Assembly: GCA_900557195.1 (NCBI GenBank)
Contig: USRT01000002.1
Coordinates: 1 to 64,000, forward strand
Reading direction: 5' to 3'
Length of the DNA: 64,000 nt
DNA from: an uncultured Clostridium sp.
GTDB lineage: Bacteria; Bacillota; Clostridia; TANB77; CAG-508
This document shows positions 41,964-52,270 of this stretch, in pieces. The notes below the pieces were generated by a model. The model saw only the letters and a list, made by a program, of their open reading frames with translations. It did not search any database and had not been told where the DNA came from. Positions within the stretch are counted from its first letter, which is position 1. Every line of letters starts with the position of its first letter. Made by a program: the position numbers and the translations under genes.

Positions 41964-43232
41964 TTATTTCACTAATTCATTTTCAATATACAATAATCTA
42001 TTATATTTCGCAACTCTATCAGTTCTTGCTGGTGCTCCTGTTTTTATTTGACCTGCATTTGTTGCAACTGCAATATCAGCTATAGTAGTATCTTCTGTTT
42101 CACCTGAACGATGTGATATAACTGCTGTATATCCTCTAGATTTTGCCATCTCAATTGCATCTAATGTTTCTGTTAAAGTTCCTATTTGATTTGGCTTTAT
42201 TAAAATACTATTTGCAACTTTTTTATTTAATCCTTTTTGTAACCTCTTTATATTTGTAACAAACAAATCATCTCCAACTAATTGCACCTTACCCCCTAAC
42301 TCTTCTGTTAGTCTTTTCCATGTTTCCCAGTCCTCTTCTGCTAAACCATCTTCTATTGATATAATTGGATATTTATTAGTTAAATCTACTAAATACCTAA
42401 CCATCTCATCTTTTGTTTTAAAAATATCCTTTTTCCAAAAATAATATCCATCTTTACCAATTTTCTTTGCTTCTTCAAACATTTCAGTGCTAGCTATATC
42501 TAGCGCAATAGCTACATCTTTCTTAGGTTCATATCCACTATTTTTTATTGCTTCTAAAATAAGTTTAATAGCTTCCTCTTCACTATCTAAATTTGGTGCA
42601 AAACCTCCTTCATCACCAACAGCTGTAGAATATCCTTTTGATTTTAATACTTTCTTTAATTCATGATATACAGTCACACCAATTTCCATACATTTTTTAA
42701 AAGTAGTAGCACCAACAGGCATAATCATGAATTCTTGAACACTTATATTATTATCTGAATGTTTTCCTCCATTTAAAATATTCATCATAGGCATTGGTAA
42801 TCTTTTTGAATTCACTCCTCCTATATATTTATATAATTCCATATTAAGAGAACGAGCTGCTGCTTTAGCTACTGCTAAAGATACTCCTAAAGTTGCATTA
42901 GCTCCAAGCATAGATTTGTTTTCTGTTGAATCTAGTTCAATTAGCTTTTGGTCAATTTTTGTTTGCTCATATACATTCATTCCTTCTAATTCTTTAGCAA
43001 TAATCTTCTCTACATTTTCTACTGCTTTTTTCACTCCTTTTCCCATTAATCTTGTTTCATCTTCATCTCTTAGTTCTACTGCTTCAAAACTTCCAGTAGA
43101 TGCACCTGATGGAACTGTAGCTGTTCCGTTTATCCCATTTTCTAAAATCACTTCTACTTGAACAGTTGGGTTTCCTCTTGAATCAAAGACTTCCAATGCT
43201 TTTACATTTTTTATTAATAAACAATTTCCCAT
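41964..43232 (-). CDS. eno: Enolase
   Basis: 422 residues. EVFDSRGNPTVQVEV, GGKHSDNNISVQEFMIMP, GDEGGFAPNL (proton donor region), SIEDGLAEEDW, GDDLFVTN, LIKPNQIGT (catalytic lysine) and SHRSGETEDTTIAD. Converts 2-phosphoglycerate to phosphoenolpyruvate. GGAGG precedes the ATG. It sits away from the other glycolytic genes (47-52 kb). Confidence 0.97.
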   Translation of the reverse strand: MGNCLLIKNVKALEVFDSRGNPTVQVEVILENGINGTATVPSGASTGSFEAVELRDEDETRLMGKGVKKAVENVEKIIAKELEGMNVYEQTKIDQKLIELDSTENKSMLGANATLGVSLAVAKAAARSLNMELYKYIGGVNSKRLPMPMMNILNGGKHSDNNISVQEFMIMPVGATTFKKCMEIGVTVYHELKKVLKSKGYSTAVGDEGGFAPNLDSEEEAIKLILEAIKNSGYEPKKDVAIALDIASTEMFEEAKKIGKDGYYFWKKDIFKTKDEMVRYLVDLTNKYPIISIEDGLAEEDWETWKRLTEELGGKVQLVGDDLFVTNIKRLQKGLNKKVANSILIKPNQIGTLTETLDAIEMAKSRGYTAVISHRSGETEDTTIADIAVATNAGQIKTGAPARTDRVAKYNRLLYIENELVK

Positions 43233-43534
43233 AATATACCTCCATTTACATTTTTCTCTATAAATACATTATGTTCAAAATTCATTTTTATATTCTTTAT
43301 TAGATTTAATTTATATATTTCTATTTTTAAGTTAGTATCAATCTTCTTTTGCAACGGTCTACTTTATACAGAAAAAATTTATAAATTATTTTTTCTGTAA
43401 GTATAGAATTTTTTTTATAGTTGTGTTATTATATTTAAGTATTGATGTTGATATTTTAGTATTATCTATCTAAAGTTATTTGTTCAAAGAAAATTTTAAT
43501 ATCAGTATATCTAATCTGTATATTATACATATAT

Positions 43535-43609
43535 TGGGGTATCGCCAAGCGGTAAGGCATCGGACTCTGACTCCGACATTCCTGTGTTCGAATCACAGTA
43601 CCCCAGCCA
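43535..43609 (+). tRNA. tRNA-Gln (anticodon CTG)
   Basis: Cloverleaf: acceptor TGGGGTA with TACCCCA, D-arm GCCAAGCGGTAAGGC, anticodon stem TCGGA/TCCGA with loop CTCTGAC (anticodon CTG), T-arm with GTTCGAATC, discriminator G and an encoded CCA. It reads CAG. One of the few plus-strand genes. The 302 bases before it hold the eno start region and a small AT palindrome at 43367-43399. Confidence 0.96.
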
Positions 43610-43739
43610 TATTATAGCAAGTCTTATAGACTTGTTATTTTTTTATTTTGAATGATTAAATAATTTTTGTAATATTTATTGTACAAGTTCTATATCATTT
43701 GAATCTCAAAAAATAATATTAAATACAGTTTCACTAAAT

Positions 43740-43792
43740 AAAAGATAACAGTTACACATATTTAAAGTTTAAAAGTATAACTGTTATCTTTT
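43740..43792 (-). terminator. Terminator after the 97-aa protein gene
   Basis: AAAAGATAACAGTTATAC and GTGTAACTGTTATCTTTT form a long stem followed by ATTT on the minus strand, 8 bases past the stop. Confidence 0.75.
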
Positions 43793-43799
43793 ATAATAA

Positions 43800-44093
43800 T
43801 TATTTAATTCTTTTTCCTTGTAATTTAAAACTTCCCATATTAGTTTTAGCATTAATATTTAAAGTATCTCCCATTACTTCACCTTGTATATCGTATTTAA
43901 TACTAGTGATTGATGCATTAATATTCCCAGAAATTGTGAATCTATTCCCACTTACTCTTCCTCCTGAAAAATTATTTCTTTTTCCCATTGTTTCAATGTA
44001 TCCACTTAATTCATTTCCACTTGTAATTAATTTCACATTTCCTTTAATCTCACCCATTGGTGTTCTTACAGCCACCTCATATAGACCATCCAT
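43800..44093 (-). CDS. Hypothetical beta-rich protein, 97 aa
   Basis: Repeating beta pattern with glycine turns (GNVKLITSGNELSGYIETMG, SGNRFTISGNINASIT, GDTLNINAKTNMG, FKLQGKR). No signal peptide or membrane helix. It resembles small clostridial beta-sheet proteins that are often found near oxidoreductases; function unknown. GGGAGG precedes the start. Confidence 0.65.
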   Translation of the reverse strand: MDGLYEVAVRTPMGEIKGNVKLITSGNELSGYIETMGKRNNFSGGRVSGNRFTISGNINASITSIKYDIQGEVMGDTLNINAKTNMGSFKLQGKRIK

Positions 44094-44158
44094 ATTATAA
44101 TACCTCCCACTTCTACTTATATATATAATATGAATTATTTTAATATTTGTTACATATT

Positions 44159-44803
44159 TTATAATATTTTTATTAATTCATCTAAATGAGTAATAACTGT
44201 ATATTTCTTATCAACACTAATATTTTTTCTATTTAAGAATATCGCATTAATCCCTATATTTAAAGCTCCATCTATATCTATTTTTAAATCATCTCCAACC
44301 ATTACACATTCATTTGGAGCAAATTCACCCATTGCAGTTTTAAATGCTTCTTTATTTGGTTTTACTTTTATTTTTTCTGTAGCATACACATGTGTGAAAT
44401 ATTTATATATTTTCGTATTCTTTAATCTTTGTATTTGTGTATTTTCAAACCAATTGGTTAAAATAACTAATTCATATTTATTTTGTAAATACTCTAAAGT
44501 TCGTATAATATTAACGTCCATTTCTTTTGGTACACAATTCTCGAAATATTTCAAAATCTCTTTTGTAAAATCTGTAGTATAATGATTATTTAATTCCTTA
44601 TTAATTAATTCTTGCATTATATTCATATTAAAATATTCATTATTTCTTTCATAATAGTCAACTATATTAACAATTTTTTCTATTATTTCATTATTATATT
44701 TAATACCAAACTTATCACAAGCACTTTTGACTGCATCTGCACTATAGTAATCTTTCCAATCGATTATTGTATTATCTAAATCAAATATTATCCTTTTTAT
44801 CAT
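44159..44803 (-). CDS. HAD-superfamily hydrolase
   Basis: 214 residues. Motif I IIFDLDNTIIDW, a helical cap, motif II VILTNWF, motif III lysine in KVKPNKEAF, motif IV VMVGDDLKIDIDGA. A HAD-IA phosphatase of unknown substrate. Confidence 0.85.
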   Translation of the reverse strand: MIKRIIFDLDNTIIDWKDYYSADAVKSACDKFGIKYNNEIIEKIVNIVDYYERNNEYFNMNIMQELINKELNNHYTTDFTKEILKYFENCVPKEMDVNIIRTLEYLQNKYELVILTNWFENTQIQRLKNTKIYKYFTHVYATEKIKVKPNKEAFKTAMGEFAPNECVMVGDDLKIDIDGALNIGINAIFLNRKNISVDKKYTVITHLDELIKIL

Positions 44804-44856
44804 ATTAAAATTTCTCCATTAAATTATTAAAGTTTTTATAATTAATTATCGTTGAC

Positions 44857-44900
44857 AAAAGGTGGACAAAAAATATCCATTTTGATATCTGCCCACCTTT
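44857..44900 (-). terminator. Terminator after the GGGtGRT gene
   Basis: TAAAGGTGGGCAGATATC and GATATTTTTTGTCCACCTTT form an interrupted stem followed by TGTC/T-rich sequence, ~35 bases past the stop at 44936. Confidence 0.55.
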
Positions 44901-44935
44901 AATTATATAATTATCATAAGCTTCTGTAACATCAA

Positions 44936-45937
44936 CTATTTCATAGCTTCTTCTACAGCAACTGCAACTGCAACTGTTGCACCTACCATTGGATTATTTC
45001 CCATACCGATTAATCCCATCATTTCAACATGAGCTGGAACTGATGATGAACCTGCAAATTGTGCATCTGAATGCATTCTTCCCATTGTATCAGTCATACC
45101 ATAAGAAGCTGGTCCTGCAGCCATATTATCAGGATGAAGTGTTCTTCCTGTTCCTCCACCAGAAGCAACTGAGAAATATTTCTTTCCTTGTTCAATACAT
45201 TCTTTTTTGTATGTACCTGCTACTGGATGTTGGAATCTTGTTGGGTTTGTAGAGTTACCTGTAATAGAAACATCTACTTTTTCCATATGCATTATTGCTA
45301 CACCTTCTCTAACATCATTTGCACCATAACATCTTACTTTTGATCTTTCTCCATCTGAATAAGCAATTTCTTCTACTACATTTACTTTTCCTGTGTAAAA
45401 ATCAAAGTCTGTTTTTACATATGTAAATCCATTAATTCTTGATATTACTTGCGCTGCATCTTTTCCTAAACCATTTAATATAACTCTTAGTGGCTCTTTT
45501 CTTACTTTATTTGCAGATTTTGCAATACCAATTGCTCCTTCTGCTGCTGCGAAGCTCTCATGTCCTGCCAAGAATGCAAAACATTCTGTTTCTTCTGATA
45601 ATAGCATTGATGCTAAGTTTCCATGTCCTAAACCTACTTTTCTGTCATCTGCAACAGATCCAGGAATACAAAAAGCTTGCAAACCTTCTCCAATCGCTTT
45701 AGCTGCGTCTGATGCTTTTGTGCATCCTTTTTTAATTGCAATTGCTGCACCTAAAGTATATGCCCAAGCTGCATTTTCAAAACAAATTGGTTGAACTCCT
45801 TTTACTATTTCGTATGGATTAAATCCTTTTTCTGTACATATATTTAATGCATCTTCAAAATCTTTAATTCCGTATTTTTCCATTACTGGTTTAATCTGGT
45901 CTATTCTTCTTTCATAACTTTCAAATGTTACTGCCAT
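44936..45937 (-). CDS. GGGtGRT family protein
   Basis: 333 residues with the naming motif ASGGGTGRTLHPDNMAAG, then YGMTDTMGRMHSDAQFAG and GLIGMGNNPMVGATVAVA. A conserved anaerobe family of unknown biochemistry, regularly paired with an Fe-S scaffold-like protein, as here (46054). GGAGG precedes the ATG. Confidence 0.88.
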   Translation of the reverse strand: MAVTFESYERRIDQIKPVMEKYGIKDFEDALNICTEKGFNPYEIVKGVQPICFENAAWAYTLGAAIAIKKGCTKASDAAKAIGEGLQAFCIPGSVADDRKVGLGHGNLASMLLSEETECFAFLAGHESFAAAEGAIGIAKSANKVRKEPLRVILNGLGKDAAQVISRINGFTYVKTDFDFYTGKVNVVEEIAYSDGERSKVRCYGANDVREGVAIMHMEKVDVSITGNSTNPTRFQHPVAGTYKKECIEQGKKYFSVASGGGTGRTLHPDNMAAGPASYGMTDTMGRMHSDAQFAGSSSVPAHVEMMGLIGMGNNPMVGATVAVAVAVEEAMK

Positions 45938-46053
45938 TATTCTTACCTCCTACTTTTTCTACTACTTAAATTTTCTTACCATGCTTATAATGTCTTGATT
46001 TATTGTATTTGATTTTTTTAATATTATATTTTCTAAATCAATATATAAGCTTT

Positions 46054-46746
46054 TTATTCTTTTCTTGGATCAATTTTCTTAACAGCTTCATCAAATCTTC
46101 CGTATTTTCCAGAAGCTTTTTCAATTGCTTCCATAGGTTCGATTCCAGCTTTGATGTTATCCATCATTTTTCCTAAGTTTACATATTTGTAACCAATTAT
46201 TTGGTCATCTTTATCTAATCCTATTTCTACTATGTATCCTTCTGCAAGTTCTAGATATCTAGGACCTTTAACCTTTGTAGAATAAATTGTACCTACTTGA
46301 CTTCTATGTCCTTTTCCTAAATCTTCTAGTCCTGCTCCTACTGGAAGTCCTCCTTCTGAGAATGCAGATTGTGTTCTACCATATACTATTTGTAAGAATA
46401 ATTCTCTCATAGCAGTATTTATAGCATCACATACTAAATCTGTATTTAATGCTTCTAATATTGTTTTACCTACTAAAATTTCTCCTGCCATAGCAGCTGA
46501 ATGTGTCATTCCTGAACATCCTATTGTCTCTACTAAAGCTTCTTCAATAATTCCTTCTTTTACATTTAAAGTTAATTTACATGCTCCTTGTTGTGGTGCA
46601 CACCATCCTATACCATGTGTTAAACCTGAAATATCTTTTATTTCTTTTGATTTTACCCATTTACCTTCCTCTGGAATTGGTGCTGGCCCATGGTCAACTC
46701 CTTTTGCTACAGGGCACATATTTTCTACTTCTTTTGAATATATCAT
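46054..46746 (-). CDS. Iron-sulfur cluster assembly scaffold-like protein
   Basis: 230 residues. GWCAPQQGACKLTLNV, ETIGCSGMTHSAAMAGEIL and GKTILEALNT resemble IscU/NifU scaffold elements within a longer protein. It lies 116 bases upstream of the GGGtGRT gene in the same direction. The two probably act together; substrate unknown. An internal Met ten codons in (MCPVAKGVD) is an alternative start, but AGGAG lies before 46746. Confidence 0.8.
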   Translation of the reverse strand: MIYSKEVENMCPVAKGVDHGPAPIPEEGKWVKSKEIKDISGLTHGIGWCAPQQGACKLTLNVKEGIIEEALVETIGCSGMTHSAAMAGEILVGKTILEALNTDLVCDAINTAMRELFLQIVYGRTQSAFSEGGLPVGAGLEDLGKGHRSQVGTIYSTKVKGPRYLELAEGYIVEIGLDKDDQIIGYKYVNLGKMMDNIKAGIEPMEAIEKASGKYGRFDEAVKKIDPRKE

Positions 46747-46970
46747 ATTAATTAGCTCCTTTCTTGGTATATATCTTAATCTAGCAAGTTTTATAGATTA
46801 TTACAATTTTTTATTTCTTTGTATATATTATTTAAATGTATTTTGTTAGACATGTTAATCATTTAATTTAAATAAATATATTCTTCTAGGAAATCTCATA
46901 TAAAATGTAATTTCCTAGAAATTGAAAATTATTATAATTGCTCTTTATTCTTTGCTAGTTAAAAACATTT

Positions 46971-48504
46971 TTATTTTCTTATTAATAAACTTTCTCCTGT
47001 CATTTCTTCTGGTTTTTCTAAATTCATAATATCTAGCATTGTTGGTGCTAAATCTGCAAGTTTTCCCTCTTTTAATTGTACATTTTCCATTCCAACTAAA
47101 ATAAGTGGAACAGGATTTGTTGTATGTGCAGTATGAGGTTCACCTGTTTTATAATCTATCATTTGTTCTGAATTTCCATGGTCTGCTGTAATTAATAAAA
47201 CACCATTTACTTCATTTATAACATCTAGAACTCTTCCTAAACATTCATCTATTGTTTCTATTGCTTTTATTGCAGCTTCTAAATTTCCTGTATGACCAAC
47301 CATATCAGGGTTTGCATAGTTTAGTATTATATTATCATATTTTTTTGATTTAATTGCTTCTATAACTTTTTCAGTTACTTCTAAAGCACTCATTTCTGGT
47401 TTTAAATCATATGTTTCAACTTTTGGAGAAGGAATTAATATTCTGTCTTCTCCTTCATATTGCTTTTCTTCTCCTCCATTAAAGAAGAATGTAACATGTG
47501 CATATTTCTCTGTTTCAGCAATTCTTAATTGTGTTAAACTATGATTACTAATATATTCACCAAAAGTATTTGTTAATCTTTCCTTTTTAAAAGCTACTTC
47601 TACATTTGGCATAGTTTCATCATAAGGAGTCATACATACAAAATATAAATTTAAGTCTTTTGTTTCAAACTCTTTAAAATCTTTATCTACTAATGTTCTT
47701 GTTATTTCTCTTGCTCTATCTGGTCTAAAGTTAAAGAATATTACAGAATCATTTTTATCTATAGTAGCAACTTTATTATCTCCATTGCAAATTACTGTTG
47801 GTTCTACAAACTCGTCAAAAACTTCTTTTTGATATGAGCTTTCTATTGCAGAAATTGCTGATTGTGCTTTTTCACCAATACCATTTACCATTGCATTGTA
47901 ACTTTTTTCGATTCTCTGCCATCTTTTATCTCTATCCATACTGTAAAATCTTCCAGAGATAGTAGCAATTTTTCCAATTCCTTTTTCTTTCATTTTTTCT
48001 TCTAATTGCATTATATAACCTTCTGCTGATGCTGGAGGAGTATCTCTACCATCTAAGAAGCAATGTACATATACATCTTCAAAATCCTTTCTTTTAGCAA
48101 GTTCTAAAAGAGCAAATAAATGACGCATATGGCTATGAACTCCGTCCATCAGATAAAAGTCCCATAATATGCAATTTAGAATTATTTTGCTTGCAGTTTT
48201 CTATTGCTTTTACAAATTCTGGTACACTAAAGAAATCTCCATCTTCTATTGATTTTGTTATTCTTGTTAGTTCTTGATATACTATTCTTCCTGCTCCAAT
48301 ATTTGTATGACCAACTTCTGAATTTCCCATTTGTCCTTCTGGAAGACCTACATTTAATCCACTTGTATATACATCTGTTGTAGGACATGTTTTCATTAGT
48401 TTATCTATGTTTGGAGTATTTGCAAGTTTTACCGCATTTCCTTTTTCGTTGTTATTTTCTCCAAAACCATCCAATATCATTAGCATTGTAAGTTTTTTAT
48501 CCAT
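46971..48504 (-). CDS. gpmI: Cofactor-independent phosphoglycerate mutase, one CGG +1 shift
   Basis: 510 residues restored, the usual size. MLMILDGFGENNN, the phosphorylated serine in GQMGNSEVGHTNIGAGR (Ser62), RDTPPASAEGY, LNYANPDMVGHTGNLEAA and TADHGNSEQM. The frame shifts at GGA-C-GGA (CCG 48142-48144), restoring LLSDGGVHSHMRHLFALLEL. Unshifted reading gives SDGRSS and stop. As the only mutase seen here, glycolysis may hinge on the shift. Last gene of gapA-pgk-orf-tpiA-gpmI. Confidence 0.95.
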
Positions 48505-48568
48505 TTTACTTTTACCGCCTCTTCTTTATTTTATAATCTATATTTGTTCTTTCTTTAGTACTTTAAAG

Positions 48569-49324
48569 TTAATTTTTATCATAATTAACTATTTTAGAAA
48601 ATTCTTCTACTTTAAGACTTGCTCCACCTACTAATCCTCCATCAATATCTGATGTTTCGAATAATTCTTTTGCGTTTGTAGATTTAACACTTCCTCCATA
48701 TTGAATTATCACTTCTTCTGAAACTTCTTTTCCATAAATATCTTCTATTTCTTTTCTAATAGCTTTTATACTGTTATTAGCATCTTCAGATGTTGCTGTT
48801 TTACCTGTTCCTATAGCCCATATTGGTTCATAAGCAATTATTGTATTTTTTACTTGTTCATTTGATAGGCCTTCTAATGCTAAACGAGTTTGAGTTGTAA
48901 TTATTTCTTCTGTTTTACCTTCTTCTCTTTGTGATAGAGTTTCTCCAACACATACGATTGGTTTTAGTTCATTTGCAAATGCTGCTTTTATTTTTTTATT
49001 TACAGTTTCATCAGTTTCGGCAAAATACTGTCTTCTTTCAGAGTGTCCTATAATTACATATTCTACTCCAATTACTTTTAACATTTTTCCAGAAACTTCT
49101 CCTGTATATGCTCCATTTTCTTCCCAATGCATATTTTGTGCACCTATTTTTATATTTGTATTTTGTGCTGTTAATAATGCATAAAATAAGTCTGTATATG
49201 GAACACAAAGAATCACTTCATTTTTTGTGTCTTTTACTAGTGGTGCTATTTCATCTATAAATTTTATTGTTTGATCTGGAAGCATATTCATCTTCCAATT
49301 TCCTGCGATTACTTTTTTTCTCAT
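48569..49324 (-). CDS. tpiA: Triosephosphate isomerase
   Basis: 251 residues, intact. GNWKMN (Lys), GHSERR (His), AYEPIWAIGTGK (Glu) and IQYGGSVKSTN. Interconverts DHAP and glyceraldehyde 3-phosphate. Within the glycolytic operon. Confidence 0.97.
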   Translation of the reverse strand: MRKKVIAGNWKMNMLPDQTIKFIDEIAPLVKDTKNEVILCVPYTDLFYALLTAQNTNIKIGAQNMHWEENGAYTGEVSGKMLKVIGVEYVIIGHSERRQYFAETDETVNKKIKAAFANELKPIVCVGETLSQREEGKTEEIITTQTRLALEGLSNEQVKNTIIAYEPIWAIGTGKTATSEDANNSIKAIRKEIEDIYGKEVSEEVIIQYGGSVKSTNAKELFETSDIDGGLVGGASLKVEEFSKIVNYDKN

Positions 49325-49339
49325 ATCTAAATTGCCTCC

Positions 49340-49762
49340 TTAATTAGTTTTGTTTTTTCTACAAAAACAAAATATTATTAATATTATCTCAATTGCAAAT
49401 ATACATAAAAACATTATTATTGCTAAAATACTTAATATTAAATTCTGCTCAAATGTAGCAAACATATTTAACAACAATACTGCTACATAAAATACATATG
49501 ATAATACAAACATAATAGCACTAATTATCGTTTTTTTCTTATTTCTTCTTTGAACATTTAGAATTAGTGAAATCAAAAATGTGGGAAAAATAATAAAGCA
49601 TAAAATTATGGAAAAACTATTAGTATATGTTTTAATCTTTGCTTGTATTGGAGTATTTAGATTCTTCTCCTTTATTTTTATCAAATTTGAACTTTCAGAT
49701 ACTTCATCTAAATTATTTCCATTATATTCATAACTTTTTAAAATATTTGTTTTATTATTCAT
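49340..49762 (-). CDS. Hypothetical membrane protein inside the glycolytic operon
   Basis: 140 residues: a polar N-terminal half of ~55 residues and three or four membrane helices, ending FCFCRKNKTN. No family recognised. Start is the ATG at 49762 with AAGGGG 6 bases upstream. It is inserted between pgk (25 bases away) and tpiA (15 bases), tightly enough to be co-transcribed. Confidence 0.65.
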   Translation of the reverse strand: MNNKTNILKSYEYNGNNLDEVSESSNLIKIKEKNLNTPIQAKIKTYTNSFSIILCFIIFPTFLISLILNVQRRNKKKTIISAIMFVLSYVFYVAVLLLNMFATFEQNLILSILAIIMFLCIFAIEIILIIFCFCRKNKTN

Positions 49763-49787
49763 TAGTTTCCCCTTCAAATTATTACTA

Positions 49788-50975
49788 TTATTTATCCATC
49801 AAACATTCTATTCCAGGTAATTTCTTTCCTTCCAAAAATTCAAGTGATGCTCCTCCACCTGTTGATATATGAGTAAATTTCTCTGACAGTCCTGCTTTTT
49901 CTACTGCTGCTGCAGAGTCTCCTCCTCCAATAATAGTAGTTGCGTCAGTCATTTCTGATAATGTTTTTGCAATTTCGTTTGTTCCTATTGCAAATTTATC
50001 AAATTCAAATAAACCAACTGGTCCATTCCATATAACAGTTTTTGCATTTTTTAATTCTTCTTTATAAGATTTTATTGTTTCATCTCCAATGTCAAAACCT
50101 TCCCAACCATCAGGAATCTCTGTCCAAGAAACTGTTTTTGTTTCTGTATTTGGATCAAATTCTTTTCCTAATCTTGTATCAACTGGAAGCATTAATTTAA
50201 CACCTTTTTTAACTGCCTTTTCCATTAATTCTTTTGCTAAATCTAGTTTATCTAATTCACAAATTGAATTTCCAACATTATATCCTTGAGCTTTAAAGAA
50301 AGTATATGCCATTGCTCCACCAATCATAAGTGTATCTACTTTTTCTAATAAACTATTAATAACTCCAATTTTATCAGAAACTTTCTTTCCACCTAAAATT
50401 GCAACAAATGGTCTTGCTGGATTTTCTAAAGCGTTTCCTAAAAAGTTTAATTCTTTTTCAATTAGGAATCCAGATACTGCTGGTAAATACTCTGCAATTC
50501 CTGCTGTTGAACTATGTGCTCTATGAGCTGTTCCAAAAGCATCATTTACAAATATTTCTGCCATAGATGCAAGTTCTTTTGAAAATTCTGGATCATTCTT
50601 TTCTTCTCTTGAATCAAATCTAACATTTTCTAGTAATACAACATCACCATTTTGCATATTAGATGTTAATTCTTTTGCGCTTTCTCCAATTATATCTTTT
50701 GCAAGTTTTACTTCTTTACCTAATAAGTTAGATAATTCTTTAGCCACTGGTGCTAGAGAAAATTCTGGCTTTACTTCTCCCTTTGGTCTTCCTAAGTGAG
50801 ATGCTAAAATTACTTTACAATCATTTTCTAATAAATATTTAATTGTATCTAATGCTCCTACTATTCTTCTATTGTCTGTAATATTTCCATTTTCATCGAT
50901 TGGTACATTAAAGTCACATCTTACAAATACTTTTTTGTTTTTTAAATCTAAATCTTTTACTGTTTTCTTATTCAT
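49788..50975 (-). CDS. pgk: Phosphoglycerate kinase
   Basis: 395 residues. VRCDFNVPIDENG, SHLGRPKG, LLENVRF, NDAFGTAHRAHSS, ILGGKKVSDKIGV and IIGGGDSAAAVEKAG. ATP-forming step of glycolysis. The gap to gapA (143 bases) holds a hairpin with TTAACTGATAA arms at about 50992-51057. Confidence 0.97.
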   Translation of the reverse strand: MNKKTVKDLDLKNKKVFVRCDFNVPIDENGNITDNRRIVGALDTIKYLLENDCKVILASHLGRPKGEVKPEFSLAPVAKELSNLLGKEVKLAKDIIGESAKELTSNMQNGDVVLLENVRFDSREEKNDPEFSKELASMAEIFVNDAFGTAHRAHSSTAGIAEYLPAVSGFLIEKELNFLGNALENPARPFVAILGGKKVSDKIGVINSLLEKVDTLMIGGAMAYTFFKAQGYNVGNSICELDKLDLAKELMEKAVKKGVKLMLPVDTRLGKEFDPNTETKTVSWTEIPDGWEGFDIGDETIKSYKEELKNAKTVIWNGPVGLFEFDKFAIGTNEIAKTLSEMTDATTIIGGGDSAAAVEKAGLSEKFTHISTGGGASLEFLEGKKLPGIECLMDK

Positions 50976-51118
50976 AAACCCCTCCTACTATTAACTGATA
51001 ATCATTGCTAATCCTTAATATGTAGTTATTTCGAATCACCAATGGTTATCAGTTAATTTCTTTAAAGATACTTTAGGGCAGACTAATCTTCTTGCCTGCC
51101 CATGCAGAATTTATATTT

Positions 51119-52138
51119 TTATTCTCCTAACTCTGCAAAGTATTTAATTGTTCTTACCATTTGGCTTGTATATGAATTTTCATTATCATACCAAGAAACA
51201 ACTTGAACTTGGTATAAATCTTCTGATATTTTTGTTACCATTGTTTGTGTTGCGTCAAATAATGATCCATATCTAATTCCTATTATATCTGAAGAAACTA
51301 ATAATTCTTCTGTATAACCAAAAGATTGGTTAGAAGCATTTTTCATTGCTTCATTAATTTTTTCTACTGTTACATCTGCTGCCTTAACTACTGCTGTTAA
51401 TATAGTAGTTGAACCTGTTGGAACTGGTACTCTTTGAGCTGAACCTATTAATTTTCCATTTAATTCTGGAATAACTAATCCAATTGCTTTTGCTGCTCCT
51501 GTTGAGTTTGGTACAATATTTACAGCTGCTGCTCTTGCTCTTCTTAAATCTCCTTTTCTGTGTGGACCATCTAATAACATTTGGTCTCCTGTGTATGCAT
51601 GTATTGTTGACATTATTCCTGATTGAATAGGTGCATATTTATTTAATGCATTTGCCATTGGTGCTAAACAGTTTGTTGTACAAGAAGCTGCTGATATGAT
51701 TTTATCTTCTTTTGTTAATATATTTTCATTTACACCAAAAACTACTGTTGGTAAGTCATTTCCAGCTGGAGCTGATATAACAACTTTTTTAGCTCCTGCT
51801 ATAATATGAGCATTTGCTTTTTCTTTACTTGTATAGAATCCTGTACATTCAAGAACAACATCTACTCCTATTTCTCCCCATGGTAATTCTGCAGCATCTT
51901 TTATAGCATATATTTTAATTTCTTTTCCATCTACTGTTATAGAATCTTCTCCTGCAACTACTGTATCTGCTTTTTCATATCTACCTTGTGCAGAATCATA
52001 TTTTAATAAATGAGCTAACATTTTAGGACTTGTTAAATCGTTTATTGCAACGATTTCATACCCTTCTGCTCCAAACATTTGTCTAAATGCTAGACGTCCT
52101 ATACGTCCAAATCCATTAATAGCTACTTTTACTGACAT
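51119..52138 (-). CDS. gapA: Glyceraldehyde-3-phosphate dehydrogenase
   Basis: 339 residues. INGFGRIGRLAFRQ (NAD fold), SAASCTTNCLAP (catalytic Cys), ATQTMVT and SWYDNENSYTSQMV. First gene of the glycolytic operon, with a sigma-A promoter at 52205-52233. Confidence 0.97.
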   Translation of the reverse strand: MSVKVAINGFGRIGRLAFRQMFGAEGYEIVAINDLTSPKMLAHLLKYDSAQGRYEKADTVVAGEDSITVDGKEIKIYAIKDAAELPWGEIGVDVVLECTGFYTSKEKANAHIIAGAKKVVISAPAGNDLPTVVFGVNENILTKEDKIISAASCTTNCLAPMANALNKYAPIQSGIMSTIHAYTGDQMLLDGPHRKGDLRRARAAAVNIVPNSTGAAKAIGLVIPELNGKLIGSAQRVPVPTGSTTILTAVVKAADVTVEKINEAMKNASNQSFGYTEELLVSSDIIGIRYGSLFDATQTMVTKISEDLYQVQVVSWYDNENSYTSQMVRTIKYFAELGE

Positions 52139-52204
52139 AAAAAAATTCCTCCATTCCGATGCATAAAAAGCATCTTTTAAATAGATTATAAATAATCACT
52201 TGCT

Positions 52205-52233
52205 ATTGTATATCAAAAAAGAATACTTTTCAA
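52205..52233 (-). promoter_or_regulatory. Promoter of the gapA operon
   Basis: TTGAAA, 17 bases, TACAAT on the minus strand, ~65 bases before the gapA start. Confidence 0.65.
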
Positions 52234-52270
52234 GTATTCTTTCAATTTTTTGCAGCAATTTTTATTATAT

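Noticed and set aside
43367..43399. AT palindrome upstream of the tRNA gene as a terminator
   Set aside because: TACAGAAAAAATTTATAAATTATTTTTTCTGTA-type symmetry is nearly all A/T, with no gene ending next to it on either strand.
43535..43609. CGG triplets in tRNA-Gln as extra shift sites
   Set aside because: They belong to normal tRNA stems and loops (AGCGGTAA, TCGGA) and are not translated.
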